64,000 bases of DNA from Nocardiopsis algeriensis (GCF_014203695.1 NZ_JACHJO010000005.1:124001-188000), one strand, 5' to 3'; shown: positions 41,305 through 50,147, numbered from the stretch's first letter. Numbers and translations: made by a program. The notes: a model not told the origin generated them from the letters alone.

Positions 41305-42101
41305 CGGAGAACCCGCATGACGCTCCGGGTCGAGGGCCACCGGGACAGTGCGCGGTAGATGTCGCGGTGCGGACCCTCGGGGAGCAGCGCGTGGTCGCCG
41401 GCCACCTCGTACTCCTGGACCAGTCGCACGCCGGGGCACCAGCGCTCGGGCAGCAGGGAGTCCTCCATGGTGTGCAGTTCCCAGCGGAAGGTGAGTGCCA
41501 GGCGCCCGGCCCAGGAGGAGACGATGTCGAAGACGATCTCCCCACCCGCCGTGGCCTGGGAGGTGACGTGCTCCAGGAACCTGCGGAGATCGTCCACGCG
41601 CACGAACTCGGCCACGCTCTCGGCCACCGCCAGGACCGGTGTGTCGGCGGGCAGGCGCGCCAGCCAGTCGGCATCGGCCAGGGAGCCGGGGACCAGTTGG
41701 TAGCGGTCGGGCTCGGGCAGCAGTCCCCGGCGCAGCTCCACCACGGCGGGCAGGTCGACGTCGAACCAGTGTCCGCGCCGGGGAGCGCCCACTCGCAGTG
41801 CCCGCGAGTCCAGACCGCAGCCCATGTGCACGACGGTGCCCTCGGGGTTGCGGGAGCTCCACTCGCGCACCCAGGAGTCGATCTTGCGCGCCCTGAGCAG
41901 GGTGAGGTAGCGGTCGACGGAGGCGCCCCGCAGATCACGGAGGTCGACCTCCAACCGGTCGAAGGTGTCGACGGCCCACACGTCCCCCAGGAGGGGGTCG
42001 GGGTCACGGAAGTCCAGGACCCGCTGGTAGAGGGTCCACAGCAGGCTCCGCTCCACCTTGGAGAGGTTGACCGGCCTGCGCTGTGCCAGGTGGGTGTCCA
42101 T
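41292..42101 (-). CDS. SAM-dependent methyltransferase of the leucine carboxyl methyltransferase (LCMT/PPM1) superfamily
   Basis: The 269-residue protein has the LCMT-type signature: SSRNPEGTVVHMGCGLDSRA as the SAM glycine motif, WFDVDLPAVVELRRGLLPEP and AVAESVAEFVR. Related actinobacterial enzymes methylate hydroxyl or carboxyl groups of small natural products; nothing nearby identifies the substrate. The ATG at 42101 follows a GGGAGACGG. The 3' end overlaps the phoD gene by 13 bases on the other strand, so readthrough of one may affect the other. Confidence 0.85.
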   Translation of the reverse strand: MDTHLAQRRPVNLSKVERSLLWTLYQRVLDFRDPDPLLGDVWAVDTFDRLEVDLRDLRGASVDRYLTLLRARKIDSWVREWSSRNPEGTVVHMGCGLDSRALRVGAPRRGHWFDVDLPAVVELRRGLLPEPDRYQLVPGSLADADWLARLPADTPVLAVAESVAEFVRVDDLRRFLEHVTSQATAGGEIVFDIVSSWAGRLALTFRWELHTMEDSLLPERWCPGVRLVQEYEVAGDHALLPEGPHRDIYRALSRWPSTRSVMRVLRYTF

Positions 42102-42206
42102 CGGCCGTCTCCCGTTCGTCGGCGTGTGGAGAGGTGACTACCCACTGCGCGACCCGGGCATCAGGGACTCCGGACGCCGGACATGAGGCCCCCGGGCCCG
42201 GTCTCG

Positions 42207-42932
42207 TCAGGACCGGGAAGCCGGCAGCCCCCTGCCGTCGGTGCTGATCCACAGGGCCTCGGCCGCCACCAGGCCCAGTGACCGGTCCCGGGCGGGGACG
42301 TCCTCACCGCTGCTCACCTGGATCCGGAGCGATCCGGCATAGGGCTGGCGCTCGACCACCCGCACGCTCATACCGATGCCGATCTCGATGTCGGACAGGT
42401 AGCGCAGCAGTTCGGGGTCGGTGTCGTTGACCCGCACGATGACGCCGCCGGCACCTTCCTCGGCCTCCGACAGGAGCACCGACTCCTGCGGGGGGATGTG
42501 TCCGTCACGGGTGGGGATGGGGTCTCCGTGCGGGTCGACCACGGGGTCTCCCAGGTGGGCGGCGATGCGTTCCACGAACTTGTCCGAAACCACGTGCTCG
42601 AGGATCTCGGCCTCGTCGTGCACCTCGTCCCAGGAGTAGCCGAGCGCGTCGACGAGGTAGGTCTCCAGCAGCCGGTGGCGGCGCAGCACCGACAGGGCCA
42701 CCCGTGTCCCGGCCTCGGTGAGGGCGACCGATCCGTAGCGCTTGTGCTCCACGAGCCCTTGGGCGCTGAGTTTGCGCAACATTCCCGACACGGAGGAGTT
42801 GGACACCGCCAGCCGCTCGGCCATGCCCGAGATGGTGACCGGTCCGGTGCCGCGCTCCTGGAGGTCGTAGACGACCTTCACGTAGTCCTCCACCGACGTG
42901 GACGGACGTGCCAGGGTGTTGTCCATGTCCAT
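42207..42932 (-). CDS. DtxR/MntR-family metal-dependent regulator
   Basis: The 241-residue protein has an N-terminal winged helix (SVEDYVKVVYDLQER, ISGMAERLAVSNSSVSGMLRKL), a dimerisation domain (ETYLVDALGYSWDEVHDEAEILEHVVSDKFVERIA with DEVHDEAE and a GDP/HGDPIP segment) and a C-terminal FeoA-like SH3 domain. Acidic metal ligands and the HDEAE motif fit MntR, with manganese or iron as corepressor. The palindrome over the metal-importer start at 16771 is a likely target, though 25 kb away. Starts at 42932 or 42926 (both ATG) are possible; neither has a clear ribosome binding site. Confidence 0.87.
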   Translation of the reverse strand: MDMDNTLARPSTSVEDYVKVVYDLQERGTGPVTISGMAERLAVSNSSVSGMLRKLSAQGLVEHKRYGSVALTEAGTRVALSVLRRHRLLETYLVDALGYSWDEVHDEAEILEHVVSDKFVERIAAHLGDPVVDPHGDPIPTRDGHIPPQESVLLSEAEEGAGGVIVRVNDTDPELLRYLSDIEIGIGMSVRVVERQPYAGSLRIQVSSGEDVPARDRSLGLVAAEALWISTDGRGLPASRS

Positions 42933-43141
42933 AACCGTATCGCGGACCGTCCACAAGCCACCACGCGCGCATCTCTCCTGTGCCCGGGGACGGACGCCGC
43001 GCGCGCGTGGAGGGGTGGGAACCGCCAGGGGCGCCGCGCTTCAGCAGAGGTGGCGCAGGAGGCCGGGGTCGAGCGGGTAGGGCTCCTCCCGAGGCAGCAA
43101 GCGGATCCTGGCCTGCGCCGGTGCGGGCGGGCAACCGGTTT

Positions 43142-45151
43142 TCAGCGGCCTCTGGCGGGAACCGCCGCCTTGAGCAGCATCTCCTCGTACTCGTCCTGCG
43201 GATCGGAGTCCAGCACGATCGCGCCGCCCGCGCCGATGACCAGTTCCTCGCCCGTGCGCACCGCGGTGCGGATGACCACGCTCAGGTCGGCGGTGCCCGA
43301 ACGGGACAGGTAACCCAGCGCACCCGAGTACACACCGCGCGCCGAGTGCTCCAGGGAGTCGATGATCTCCATGGTGCGCAGTTTGGGCGCGCCGGTCATC
43401 GACCCGCCCGGGAAGCAGGCGCGCACCGCGTCCAGGACCGACACCTGCGGACGCAGTACCCCGCGCACGGTGGAGACGAGCTGGTGCACGGTGGCGTAGG
43501 ACTCGGTGTACATGAATGCGGGCACCTGGACCGTGCCCACCCGGCACACCCGGCCCAGGTCGTTGCGCAGCAGGTCGACGATCATGAGATTCTCGGCGCG
43601 GGTCTTGGACCCGGTGCGCAGTTCGCGGACGGCACGTGCGTCGGCCGCAGGGTCGCTGTGGCGGGGAGCTGTGCCCTTGATGGGGCGGCTCTCGGCACGG
43701 CGGTCCGGGTCCACGCGCAGGAATCGCTCGGGTGAGGCGCTCATGACGCTCATCGGTCCCAGGCGCAGGAAGGCCGCGTAGGGGGCAGGGCTCGCGGCGC
43801 GCATGCGCCGGTAGAAGTCCAGGTCGTCGCCGCTGCGGGGCAGCCGCAGGCGGTTGGTCAGGCAGATCTCGTAGCTCTCCCCCGCCGCCAGGTGGGCCAG
43901 GCACTCCTTGACGTCGGCGGTGTAGTCCTGGGGTGACCGCTCCAGCAGGCCGGTCAGGTCCAGGGGTGCGGCCGCGGGCGCCGGTGCGGGCAGGGGCCGC
44001 AGGTCGCGGAGGGCGGCGAGCGTGTCCTCCAGCCAGGTGTCGGCGTCGGGGAGGTCGTCGGCGCACACGGCGTAGGTGCGTCCCTGGCGGTGGTCGACGG
44101 CGATGAAGCGGTCGCAGCGCATCCACACGGCGTCGGGGGTGGAGGCGGTGTGGGGGCCGGCGGGGGCGCCGCAGTCGGCCTTGAGCTCGTAGCCGAAGTA
44201 GCCCACGTATCCGCCGGCGAAGTCGAAGGGCAGGTCGCTGCGGGGGGCGGCGGGGGGCAGGCGGCGTTCGAGGGCGTCGAAGACGGTGCCGGGTTCGTCG
44301 TGCTCGCGGCCGCCGGGTGCCCGTACGCGTACGGGGCCGCCGACGCGGTAGGTGAGGATCTCGCCGGTGGGTGCGCCCAGGAAGGAGAAGCGGGCACTGC
44401 CCTGGGGGCGGGAGCTGTCGAGCCAGAACGCGTACTCCTCGTCCCGGTACAGGCGGGCGAAGGCGGCCTCGGTGTCCACGGCGAAGGGCAGTGTGCGGGA
44501 GCGCAGGGTCAGGGGGGCGGTCCGCCGTGCCCGGGCGGGGGCGGCGGGTGGCAGGGGGGCCGCGGCGCGGACGCGGGGTCGGGCCAGGTCCAGGAAGTTG
44601 GCGACCAGGTCGGCGCCGTGCTCACCGGCGACGGACTCGGGGTGGAACTGCACCCCCCAGCGAGGCAGCTGCCGGTGGGCCAGGGCCATGACGACGCCGT
44701 CCTCGGCCCAGGCGGTCGCCTCCAGCCGCGGGGGCAGGGGCCGGGCCACGGCCAGGGAGTGGTAGCGCACGGCGGTGAAGTCCTGGGGGATGCGGGCGAA
44801 GAGGCCCTCGCCGCTGTGGCGGACGCGGGTCAGGTGGCCGTGGCGGGGTTGGGGAGCCGAGACCACGTCGGCTCCGGCCAGGTGGGCGATGGCCTGGTGG
44901 CCCAGGCACACGCCCAGTACGGGCAGGCGGGCGCGCTCCAGCAGGCCGGGGAGCAGGCCCACGTCGCGCGGGTTCTGGGGGCGGCCGGGGCCGGGTGAGA
45001 CGACGACGGCGTCGAGGAGGGAGAGGTCGAGGCCGCGCAGGCGCTGGTCGTCGTTGGCGAGCACCAGGGGTTCTGCCCCGGCGACCTCGGCGATGAGCTG
45101 GAAGAGGTTGAAGGTGTACGAGTCGTGGTTGTCCACGAGGAGGATGCGCAT
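43142..45151 (-). CDS. pabAB: Aminodeoxychorismate synthase, fused PabA-PabB
   Basis: This 669-residue fusion has a class I glutamine amidotransferase first (SPGPGRPQNP, active-site Cys in GVCLGHQAIAHL, FHPESV with His and Glu) and then a chorismate-binding domain (RPIKGTAPR with the catalytic Lys, ENLMIVDLLRNDLGR, FPGGSMTGAPK). The PIKGT motif is that of aminodeoxychorismate synthase, giving p-aminobenzoate for folate or for secondary metabolism. The ATG at 45151 is preceded by GGCGGG. No pabC gene or antibiotic cluster is adjacent, so a folate role is more likely. Confidence 0.92.
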   Translation of the reverse strand: MRILLVDNHDSYTFNLFQLIAEVAGAEPLVLANDDQRLRGLDLSLLDAVVVSPGPGRPQNPRDVGLLPGLLERARLPVLGVCLGHQAIAHLAGADVVSAPQPRHGHLTRVRHSGEGLFARIPQDFTAVRYHSLAVARPLPPRLEATAWAEDGVVMALAHRQLPRWGVQFHPESVAGEHGADLVANFLDLARPRVRAAAPLPPAAPARARRTAPLTLRSRTLPFAVDTEAAFARLYRDEEYAFWLDSSRPQGSARFSFLGAPTGEILTYRVGGPVRVRAPGGREHDEPGTVFDALERRLPPAAPRSDLPFDFAGGYVGYFGYELKADCGAPAGPHTASTPDAVWMRCDRFIAVDHRQGRTYAVCADDLPDADTWLEDTLAALRDLRPLPAPAPAAAPLDLTGLLERSPQDYTADVKECLAHLAAGESYEICLTNRLRLPRSGDDLDFYRRMRAASPAPYAAFLRLGPMSVMSASPERFLRVDPDRRAESRPIKGTAPRHSDPAADARAVRELRTGSKTRAENLMIVDLLRNDLGRVCRVGTVQVPAFMYTESYATVHQLVSTVRGVLRPQVSVLDAVRACFPGGSMTGAPKLRTMEIIDSLEHSARGVYSGALGYLSRSGTADLSVVIRTAVRTGEELVIGAGGAIVLDSDPQDEYEEMLLKAAVPARGR

Positions 45152-45327
45152 CCCGCCCCTTTCCGCCCGAACGCGACATCCCAGGTTACGGCGGACGGTG
45201 CGGGCCGCGGTCACGGGGTGTACGGCGCGAAGAGGTGTCCCGGGCGGAACGCCCCCTTCCGCTCCGTTCGGCGGGGAGGTAGACAAGGGGGCGTGGAGCG
45301 CTCGTCGGGCACAGCGGGGTGGAGACC

Positions 45328-45555
45328 ATGAGCTTCTTTCTGAGCACGATCGTCATCCTCACCATGGTGGCGGTGGGCGTGTACCTGGTGGTGACCGTCT
45401 CTGCGGCCTCCCAGGCCTCCGGGGGCAGGCTCCGCGGCCGGCAGGCGCAGCCCCCGGCCCTGGACCCGGCCCAGGAGGAGCTGCGGCTGCGCTATGCACG
45501 CGGCGAGATCGACCGGGAGGAGTTCCTCCAGCGCAAGATCGACCTGGAGGACTGA
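45328..45555 (+). CDS. Small membrane protein with SHOCT domain
   Basis: The 75-residue protein has one membrane helix (STIVILTMVAVGVYLVVTVS) and a C-terminal SHOCT motif (EELRLRYARGEIDREEFLQ). SHOCT is a short oligomerisation motif of unknown exact role. The ATG at 45328 follows a GGGGTGGAG site. It ends 13 bases before the convergent sugar transporter stop. Confidence 0.8.
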   Translation: MSFFLSTIVILTMVAVGVYLVVTVSAASQASGGRLRGRQAQPPALDPAQEELRLRYARGEIDREEFLQRKIDLED

Positions 45556-45568
45556 GAGGGGTGCCGCG

Positions 45569-47053
45569 TCAGCGGCTCCAGTCCGACATCTCCTCCAGGG
45601 TCTTGCCCTTGGTCTCGCGCACGAACCTCCACACGAAGAGGAACGACAGGAGGGCGAAGAACGTGTAGATCATGTAGGTCCCGGTCAGGTTCCAGTCGCT
45701 GAGGCCGGGGAAGGTCACCGTGATCAGCCAGTTGGCCAGCCACTGGGTGGCGGTGGCCACCGCCATGGCGGCCGCGCGGATACGCAGCGGGAACATCTCA
45801 CCCAGCAGCACCCACACCACGACACCCCACGACAGGGCGAAGAACAGTACGAACGCACTCGCGCCCACCAGGGCCGTCGCGCCCCAGTTGAAGGCCAGGC
45901 TCACGTCGCCGTCCTGGACCCGGGCGTGGCTGAAGGCGTAGGCGGTCACGGCCAGGGACACCGTCATGCCGGCCGAGCCCGTCAGCAGCAGGGGTTTGCG
46001 GCCCAGGCGGTCCACCAGCATGATCGCGATGACGGTGCCCACGATGTTGACGATCGAGGTGAACAGGCTCAGCAGCAGGGAGGCGGACTCCTCCACACCC
46101 ACCGACTGCCACAGGGTGCTGGAGTAGTAGAAGATGACGTTGATACCCACGAGCTGCTGGAACGCGGACAGGGCCATGCCGATCCACACGATGGGCAGCA
46201 GGCCGTAGCGGCCCGTGATGTCCCTCATGCGCGGCTGTTCCTCGCTGCCCAGGGCCCGGCGGATCTCGTCGATGCGCTGGTCGATCCTCCGCTCGCCTCC
46301 GCCCTCCACGTCGGCCAGGATCTCGCGGGCCCGGTCGGCCCTGCCCACCCGCACCAGGTAGCGGGGCGATTCGGGGATGAGCAGGCTCAGCATCAGGTAG
46401 ACCAGGGCGGGCACGACCTCGGCGCCCAGCATCCACTGCCAGGCCTGGAGGGGGCCGATCGTGTTCTCGGCACTGCCGTCGGCGATCTGGGCGATGCCGT
46501 AGTTGACCAGCTGGGAGGCGGCGATGCCCAACACGATGGCCAGCTGCTGGAGCGAACCCAGGCGCCCCCGGTAGGAGGCCGGGGACACCTCGGCGATGTA
46601 GGTCGGCGCGATGACCGAGGCCAGGCCGATGGCGGCTCCGCCCAGGATGCGCCAGAACGTCAGGTCCCACACGGTGAAGGGCAGGGCGGAGCCGATGGCG
46701 CTGATGGCGAAGAGCACGCCGGCGATCTGCATGACCCGGATGCGCCCGAGCCGGTCGGCCAGCGAACCGGCTGCTGCCGCACCGACCACGCAGCCGAGCA
46801 GGGCCGAGGCGATCGTGAATCCCAGGACCGCCGCGTTCACGTCGAACCTGTTCTCGATGGCTCCGACGGCGCCGTTGATCACCGCGCTGTCGTAGCCGAA
46901 GAGGAAGCCGCCCATGGCCGCGGCCATGGCGATCATCGTCACGTGGACGATGTTGGCCTCTCCCTCCGGAGCACCTCTGCTGTGACTGGCCTGGCTCACG
47001 CGTGTCCCCCCGGCGAAGTGATCGACGTTCGTTTCCAGGGTGACCACGGTCAT
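45569..47053 (-). CDS. MFS sugar:proton symporter (sugar porter family)
   Basis: The 494-residue protein has twelve predicted membrane segments and sugar-porter signatures: GYDSAVINGA in helix 1, DRLGRIRVMQ between helices 2 and 3, PESPRYLVRVGR before the central loop, DRLGRKPLLL, and RETKGKTLEEM near the end. It takes up a hexose, pentose or polyol with protons. It is a lone gene flanked by a convergent SHOCT gene; its regulation cannot be seen. Confidence 0.92.
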   Translation of the reverse strand: MTVVTLETNVDHFAGGTRVSQASHSRGAPEGEANIVHVTMIAMAAAMGGFLFGYDSAVINGAVGAIENRFDVNAAVLGFTIASALLGCVVGAAAAGSLADRLGRIRVMQIAGVLFAISAIGSALPFTVWDLTFWRILGGAAIGLASVIAPTYIAEVSPASYRGRLGSLQQLAIVLGIAASQLVNYGIAQIADGSAENTIGPLQAWQWMLGAEVVPALVYLMLSLLIPESPRYLVRVGRADRAREILADVEGGGERRIDQRIDEIRRALGSEEQPRMRDITGRYGLLPIVWIGMALSAFQQLVGINVIFYYSSTLWQSVGVEESASLLLSLFTSIVNIVGTVIAIMLVDRLGRKPLLLTGSAGMTVSLAVTAYAFSHARVQDGDVSLAFNWGATALVGASAFVLFFALSWGVVVWVLLGEMFPLRIRAAAMAVATATQWLANWLITVTFPGLSDWNLTGTYMIYTFFALLSFLFVWRFVRETKGKTLEEMSDWSR

Positions 47054-47138
47054 GACAGCTAGTCACGGACAAAACGCCCACAGTCCCAAAGATGTTCGCT
47101 TTTTGGCTCACAGCAGGCCGTGTCTGTACCTCCGGACC

Positions 47139-47666
47139 TCAGGGCTCGTCATCGGTGACCAGTTCCAGGGTCTCGCGCAACTGCTCGTGCGCGGCCTGGA
47201 CGCTGCGTCGCAGGGAGCGCAGGTAGAAGCGCTCCAGGCGCTGTTTCTGCTGGGGACTCAGGGAGGTACGGCGTATCTCCTCCACACCCTGGGTGAGGAT
47301 CTGCAGGATGTCGGCGCCGGGGGCGGCGGTCCGGTCGCCGTCCCGGCGCGGGGCTAACGGGCTCTCGCTGCTCTGCCGGCGGTGCAGCAGCATGGCGGCG
47401 TCGGGGCGTCCGGAGTCCTGGAGCTCGTCGGCTCCTATGCCCAGGGCCTGGGCGAGGGCGACCAGGGTCTCGGCGCGCGCACTGGTGCGCGCGCCGGTCT
47501 TGGTGCGGCCGTGCTCGATCTCCCGGATGCGTTTGCCGCTGAGCCGGGCGCCGTTCTCCCTCAGCAGGCGCTCCAACTGTTCGGGGCTCATCTTGAGGGC
47601 GAGTCTGCGACAGCGGAGCAGGGTTGCCTCGGGTGGGGGCGCCGCATCGGTGGGCTCGTCGCGCAT
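47139..47666 (-). CDS. XRE-type helix-turn-helix protein
   Basis: The 175-residue protein has an N-terminal XRE-like HTH (RCRRLALKMSPEQLERLLR, SGKRIREIEHGRTKTGAR, ALAQALGIGADEL), a variable linker, and a C-terminal charged helical tail (LSPQQKQRLERFYLRSLRRS). The ATG at 47666 has GGAGAGGCAGC just upstream. It is divergent from the excisionase-type gene at 47846, and the gap carries an inverted repeat. It may repress that gene and itself. Confidence 0.8.
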   Translation of the reverse strand: MRDEPTDAAPPPEATLLRCRRLALKMSPEQLERLLRENGARLSGKRIREIEHGRTKTGARTSARAETLVALAQALGIGADELQDSGRPDAAMLLHRRQSSESPLAPRRDGDRTAAPGADILQILTQGVEEIRRTSLSPQQKQRLERFYLRSLRRSVQAAHEQLRETLELVTDDEP

Positions 47667-47742
47667 ACCGCTGCCTCTCCTTTTTCTCTTTCGAATCTCG
47701 CAAAGGCTCGCAGCCCCTGCAAAGGTTAACACCTCCATGACC

Positions 47743-47770
47743 TGTACTACCAAAGTCCTGAATTAGTACA
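47743..47770. promoter_or_regulatory. Inverted repeat in the XRE-HTH divergent promoter region
   Basis: TGTACT at 47743-47748 and AGTACA at 47765-47770 form a 6-bp inverted repeat with a 16-base AT-rich spacer, between the two divergent regulator genes. It is a candidate operator for the XRE protein. Confidence 0.45.
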
Positions 47771-47809
47771 TATAACGTTCGCTATGTTGAAGAAAGTTCA
47801 GAGAAAGTC

Positions 47810-47839
47810 TTGCACTTCGTTCACACCTGTTGCTAGGTT
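47810..47839 (+). promoter_or_regulatory. Promoter for a probably leaderless HTH-gene transcript
   Basis: TTGCAC at 47810-47815, 18 bases, then TAGGTT at 47834-47839. The ATG at 47846 sits seven bases after the -10 box, where transcription is expected to begin, and no ribosome binding site precedes it. Confidence 0.6.
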
Positions 47840-47845
47840 CACCAC

Positions 47846-48082
47846 ATGACCGAGTATCGGGAAACGCGCGTCACCGAATTGCCAAAACTGCTGGTCAGCG
47901 TGCGCAAGGCCGCTGAAATACTGGACATTTCCGAACGAGTTGTCTACGAGCTCTGCTACGCCAATGAACTCGAGTCGGTCAAGGTCGGACCCAAGAAGTG
48001 GATCCGCCGCATCACCTGCGAGTCCCTCAACAAATACGTCGAGAAGGCGCGCCTGGACGCGTACGCGCTCGACTCCGAATGA
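47846..48082 (+). CDS. Small helix-turn-helix protein, excisionase/BldC-like
   Basis: This is a 78-residue basic protein with a MerR/excisionase-type HTH: VSVRKAAEILDISERVVYEL, then ANELESVKVGPKKWIRRI, the beta-wing, ending in a short helix. It resembles BldC or phage Xis proteins; no integrase or att site lies nearby, so a developmental or local regulatory role is favoured. It has no Shine-Dalgarno, its ATG coincides with the predicted transcript start, and its base composition is lower in GC than its neighbours. Confidence 0.8.
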   Translation: MTEYRETRVTELPKLLVSVRKAAEILDISERVVYELCYANELESVKVGPKKWIRRITCESLNKYVEKARLDAYALDSE

Positions 48083-48107
48083 GGAAGAACCGAGAAAGGA
48101 CGCCTCT

Positions 48108-48506
48108 GTGAGCGCCATTTCCGCCGCCGGCGGCACACTTTCCCTGCCCAGGAACAGGGCCGCCGCCGAACCTCTTCTCCGCGGTCCCCGCAAGGTGATC
48201 GCCGGCGCGCGCAGCGTGGCAGGCCTGCTGGAACAGGACCCGGCCCTGTGGCCCTGCCTGACCACGTGCGTGACCGACACCGACGGCCGCGTGATCGTCC
48301 ACTACGCCGCCAGCGGTGACAGCGGCGAGGCCGCCTGCCTGTTCGGACCCGACGGCGTGGTCGCCCGCTGGAGATCGGTGCTGACCCAGGACCGCGAGGC
48401 CCGGCGCGAGCGCGACAAGGGACGTGAACGCGTGGTCACCGTGCACGGCCACCACTGCGGCCACCCCGTCACCGTCCTGTTCACCGTCATCGGCGCACAT
48501 CCCTGA
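48108..48506 (+). CDS. Hypothetical protein of XRE-HTH-DUF6292 module
   Basis: This is a 132-residue soluble protein with no recognised domain. The N-terminal third is basic and low in complexity (SLPRNRAAAEPLLRGPRKVI); the rest is probably mixed alpha/beta (LLEQDPALWPCLTTCVTDTD, VHGHHCGHPVTVLFTVIG). The GTG at 48108 follows GAGAAAGGAC. It starts 25 bases after the HTH gene, and the DUF6292 gene follows 44 bases after its own end, so the three are probably cotranscribed. Confidence 0.65.
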   Translation: MSAISAAGGTLSLPRNRAAAEPLLRGPRKVIAGARSVAGLLEQDPALWPCLTTCVTDTDGRVIVHYAASGDSGEAACLFGPDGVVARWRSVLTQDREARRERDKGRERVVTVHGHHCGHPVTVLFTVIGAHP

Positions 48507-48550
48507 ACCGCCGCACCAGAGCAACACCCCGGCAAGAGACAAGGAAGACG

Positions 48551-49003
48551 ATGCACAGCCCACGGCGCGACACCAGATTGGTCTACCCCGACGCCAACAC
48601 GGTCCCCTGGCCGCTCAACCACCATGCCTACGTGCGCATCTGCGCGGCCCGCCTCAGGAAGGAGGTCAGCCACGAGCCCCAGATCCTCCTTCCTCAGTGC
48701 CACGTCCAGCGCGGCGACATCCGCAGGGCCCTGCTGCGCCTGCAGGCCACCGAGGAGACGCCCGGCCTCGTCCTTGCCTGGAACGAGGTCCACGGCTGGT
48801 CCCGCCAGGACGAGACCGGACGCCAGGCCCTGGTCCTGGGAGCCGAACCGCTGCTGCCCCCCGACGCCTTCGCCCGCGCCGTGACGGCACTGCTGGCCCC
48901 CGAGAACCAGAGGATGATGATGGTCCAGGACCGCAGCCGGGGCAGCGCCCACCCCGCCGACCCCCGCTTCGAGCGGCGACTGGCCGCCTACCGGGAACTG
49001 TGA
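48551..49003 (+). CDS. DUF6292-like protein
   Basis: This 150-residue protein has PWPLNHHAYVRICAARLRKE near the start, then LVLAWNEVHGWSRQDETGRQ and LLPPDAFARAVTALLAPEN, the pattern I associate with DUF6292, an actinobacterial family found near HTH regulators. The family has no known function. The ATG at 48551 follows AAGGAAG. It ends the three-gene module and is convergent with the flavoprotein gene. Confidence 0.6.
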   Translation: MHSPRRDTRLVYPDANTVPWPLNHHAYVRICAARLRKEVSHEPQILLPQCHVQRGDIRRALLRLQATEETPGLVLAWNEVHGWSRQDETGRQALVLGAEPLLPPDAFARAVTALLAPENQRMMMVQDRSRGSAHPADPRFERRLAAYREL

Positions 49004-49022
49004 GAGCGCTCCCGGACCGGGC

Positions 49023-50147
49023 CTATCCGCCGCCCGCGCGGGTGTCGCGGTCGGGGCGAAAGGCCGACAGGTCCACACCGGGGTCCTCTCCCAGGGCCAG
49101 ACGCGAGGCCACCAGCCCCTGGAAAGCGCCCAGCGTGAGCCCTTGGGATCCCAATCCGGTGGCAACCACCGCCCCGGGGGCGCTCTCCACCTCCCCCAGG
49201 AGCTGCCTGCCGTCTCCGGTCCCGGGCCGCAGGCCCGCACTCGCGCCGGCCACCGTGGCCTCCCCCAGCCCGGGCATGGCCTCCAGTGCGGCAGTGAGGT
49301 TGCGGGCCTGCCCCGAGGCCGTCACCCGGCAGTCGAACCCCGCCTCGGGTTCCTCCGTGGCGCCGAAGACCACCCGGTTGGGCCCGAAGGCCACCGCGTA
49401 GCGGTCGCGCTCACCGAAGCGCACCACGGGCCAGGGCCGGGTGTCGGTACCGGGCAGCGCGAAGTGGGTGGCCTGCCCGCGCACGGGCAGCACGGGCAGC
49501 GCCACCCCGGCCCCGGCCAGCACCTGGGCCGACCACACCCCCGCCGCCACGATCACTGAGGAGGCCTCCATGTCCTGACCGCCGACCCGGACCCCTCTCA
49601 CCCGGCGGCCGTCCCACAGCAGGCGCGCGTCCCCCGGGAAACGGCGCAGCCCACGTTCCAGGGCCGCTTCCAGCAGCGCCGCCCGCGCCATACTTCCGTT
49701 CAGGCGCGCCATTTCCTCGATGTACACCCCGCCGTATTCCTCGGGCACCAGGGGGAACAGCTCCCGGGGCCGTCCCTGCCCCAGGCGCTCCACCCTGCCC
49801 ATGCCTTCGAATCCCGGAAGGCGGGAGAGGGTCTCCATCAGTTCGTGGCCGGCGTCGTCGCCCTCCCGGTCCACCGACATGCCCCCGCACACCTCGTACC
49901 CGGTGGCCTGCCCGTCCTCGTCCAGTTCGGCCATCAGCGAGGGCAGGTGCGCGGCCGCGGCCGCCTTGAAATCCTGGACCGGTGGCTCCTCCCAGGGCAG
50001 CGGCCAGGGAAAGACCACCCCCATCCCGGCCCCGGTGGCCCCGCCGGTGTGCGAGGAGTCCACCAGAGCGGTGGACACGCCCCTCCTGGCCAGGTGGAAC
50101 GCCGCACTGGTCCCCACGATCCCGCCGCCCACAACGATCACGTCCAT
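49023..50147 (-). CDS. FAD-dependent oxidoreductase, DAO family (glycine/D-amino acid oxidase-like)
   Basis: The 374-residue flavoprotein has a dinucleotide-binding start (VIVVGGGIVGTSAAFHLAR), substrate-side VYIEEMARLNGSMARAALLE, VIVAAGVWSAQVL and the C-terminal FAD motif GLRPGTGDGRQLLGEV with GLGSQGLTLG. These are DAO-superfamily hallmarks, covering glycine oxidase, sarcosine oxidase and D-amino acid oxidase; the amine oxidised cannot be assigned. The ATG at 50147 has GGGG just before it. The next gene upstream (Gfo/Idh) is on the same strand, but 129 bases away. Confidence 0.87.
   Translation of the reverse strand: MDVIVVGGGIVGTSAAFHLARRGVSTALVDSSHTGGATGAGMGVVFPWPLPWEEPPVQDFKAAAAAHLPSLMAELDEDGQATGYEVCGGMSVDREGDDAGHELMETLSRLPGFEGMGRVERLGQGRPRELFPLVPEEYGGVYIEEMARLNGSMARAALLEAALERGLRRFPGDARLLWDGRRVRGVRVGGQDMEASSVIVAAGVWSAQVLAGAGVALPVLPVRGQATHFALPGTDTRPWPVVRFGERDRYAVAFGPNRVVFGATEEPEAGFDCRVTASGQARNLTAALEAMPGLGEATVAGASAGLRPGTGDGRQLLGEVESAPGAVVATGLGSQGLTLGAFQGLVASRLALGEDPGVDLSAFRPDRDTRAGGG

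Noticed and set aside
47846..48082. Phage or integrative element suggested by the excisionase-like HTH gene
   Set aside because: No integrase, att repeat, tRNA or other mobile genes lie near it; the small HTH protein is better seen as a BldC-like regulator.
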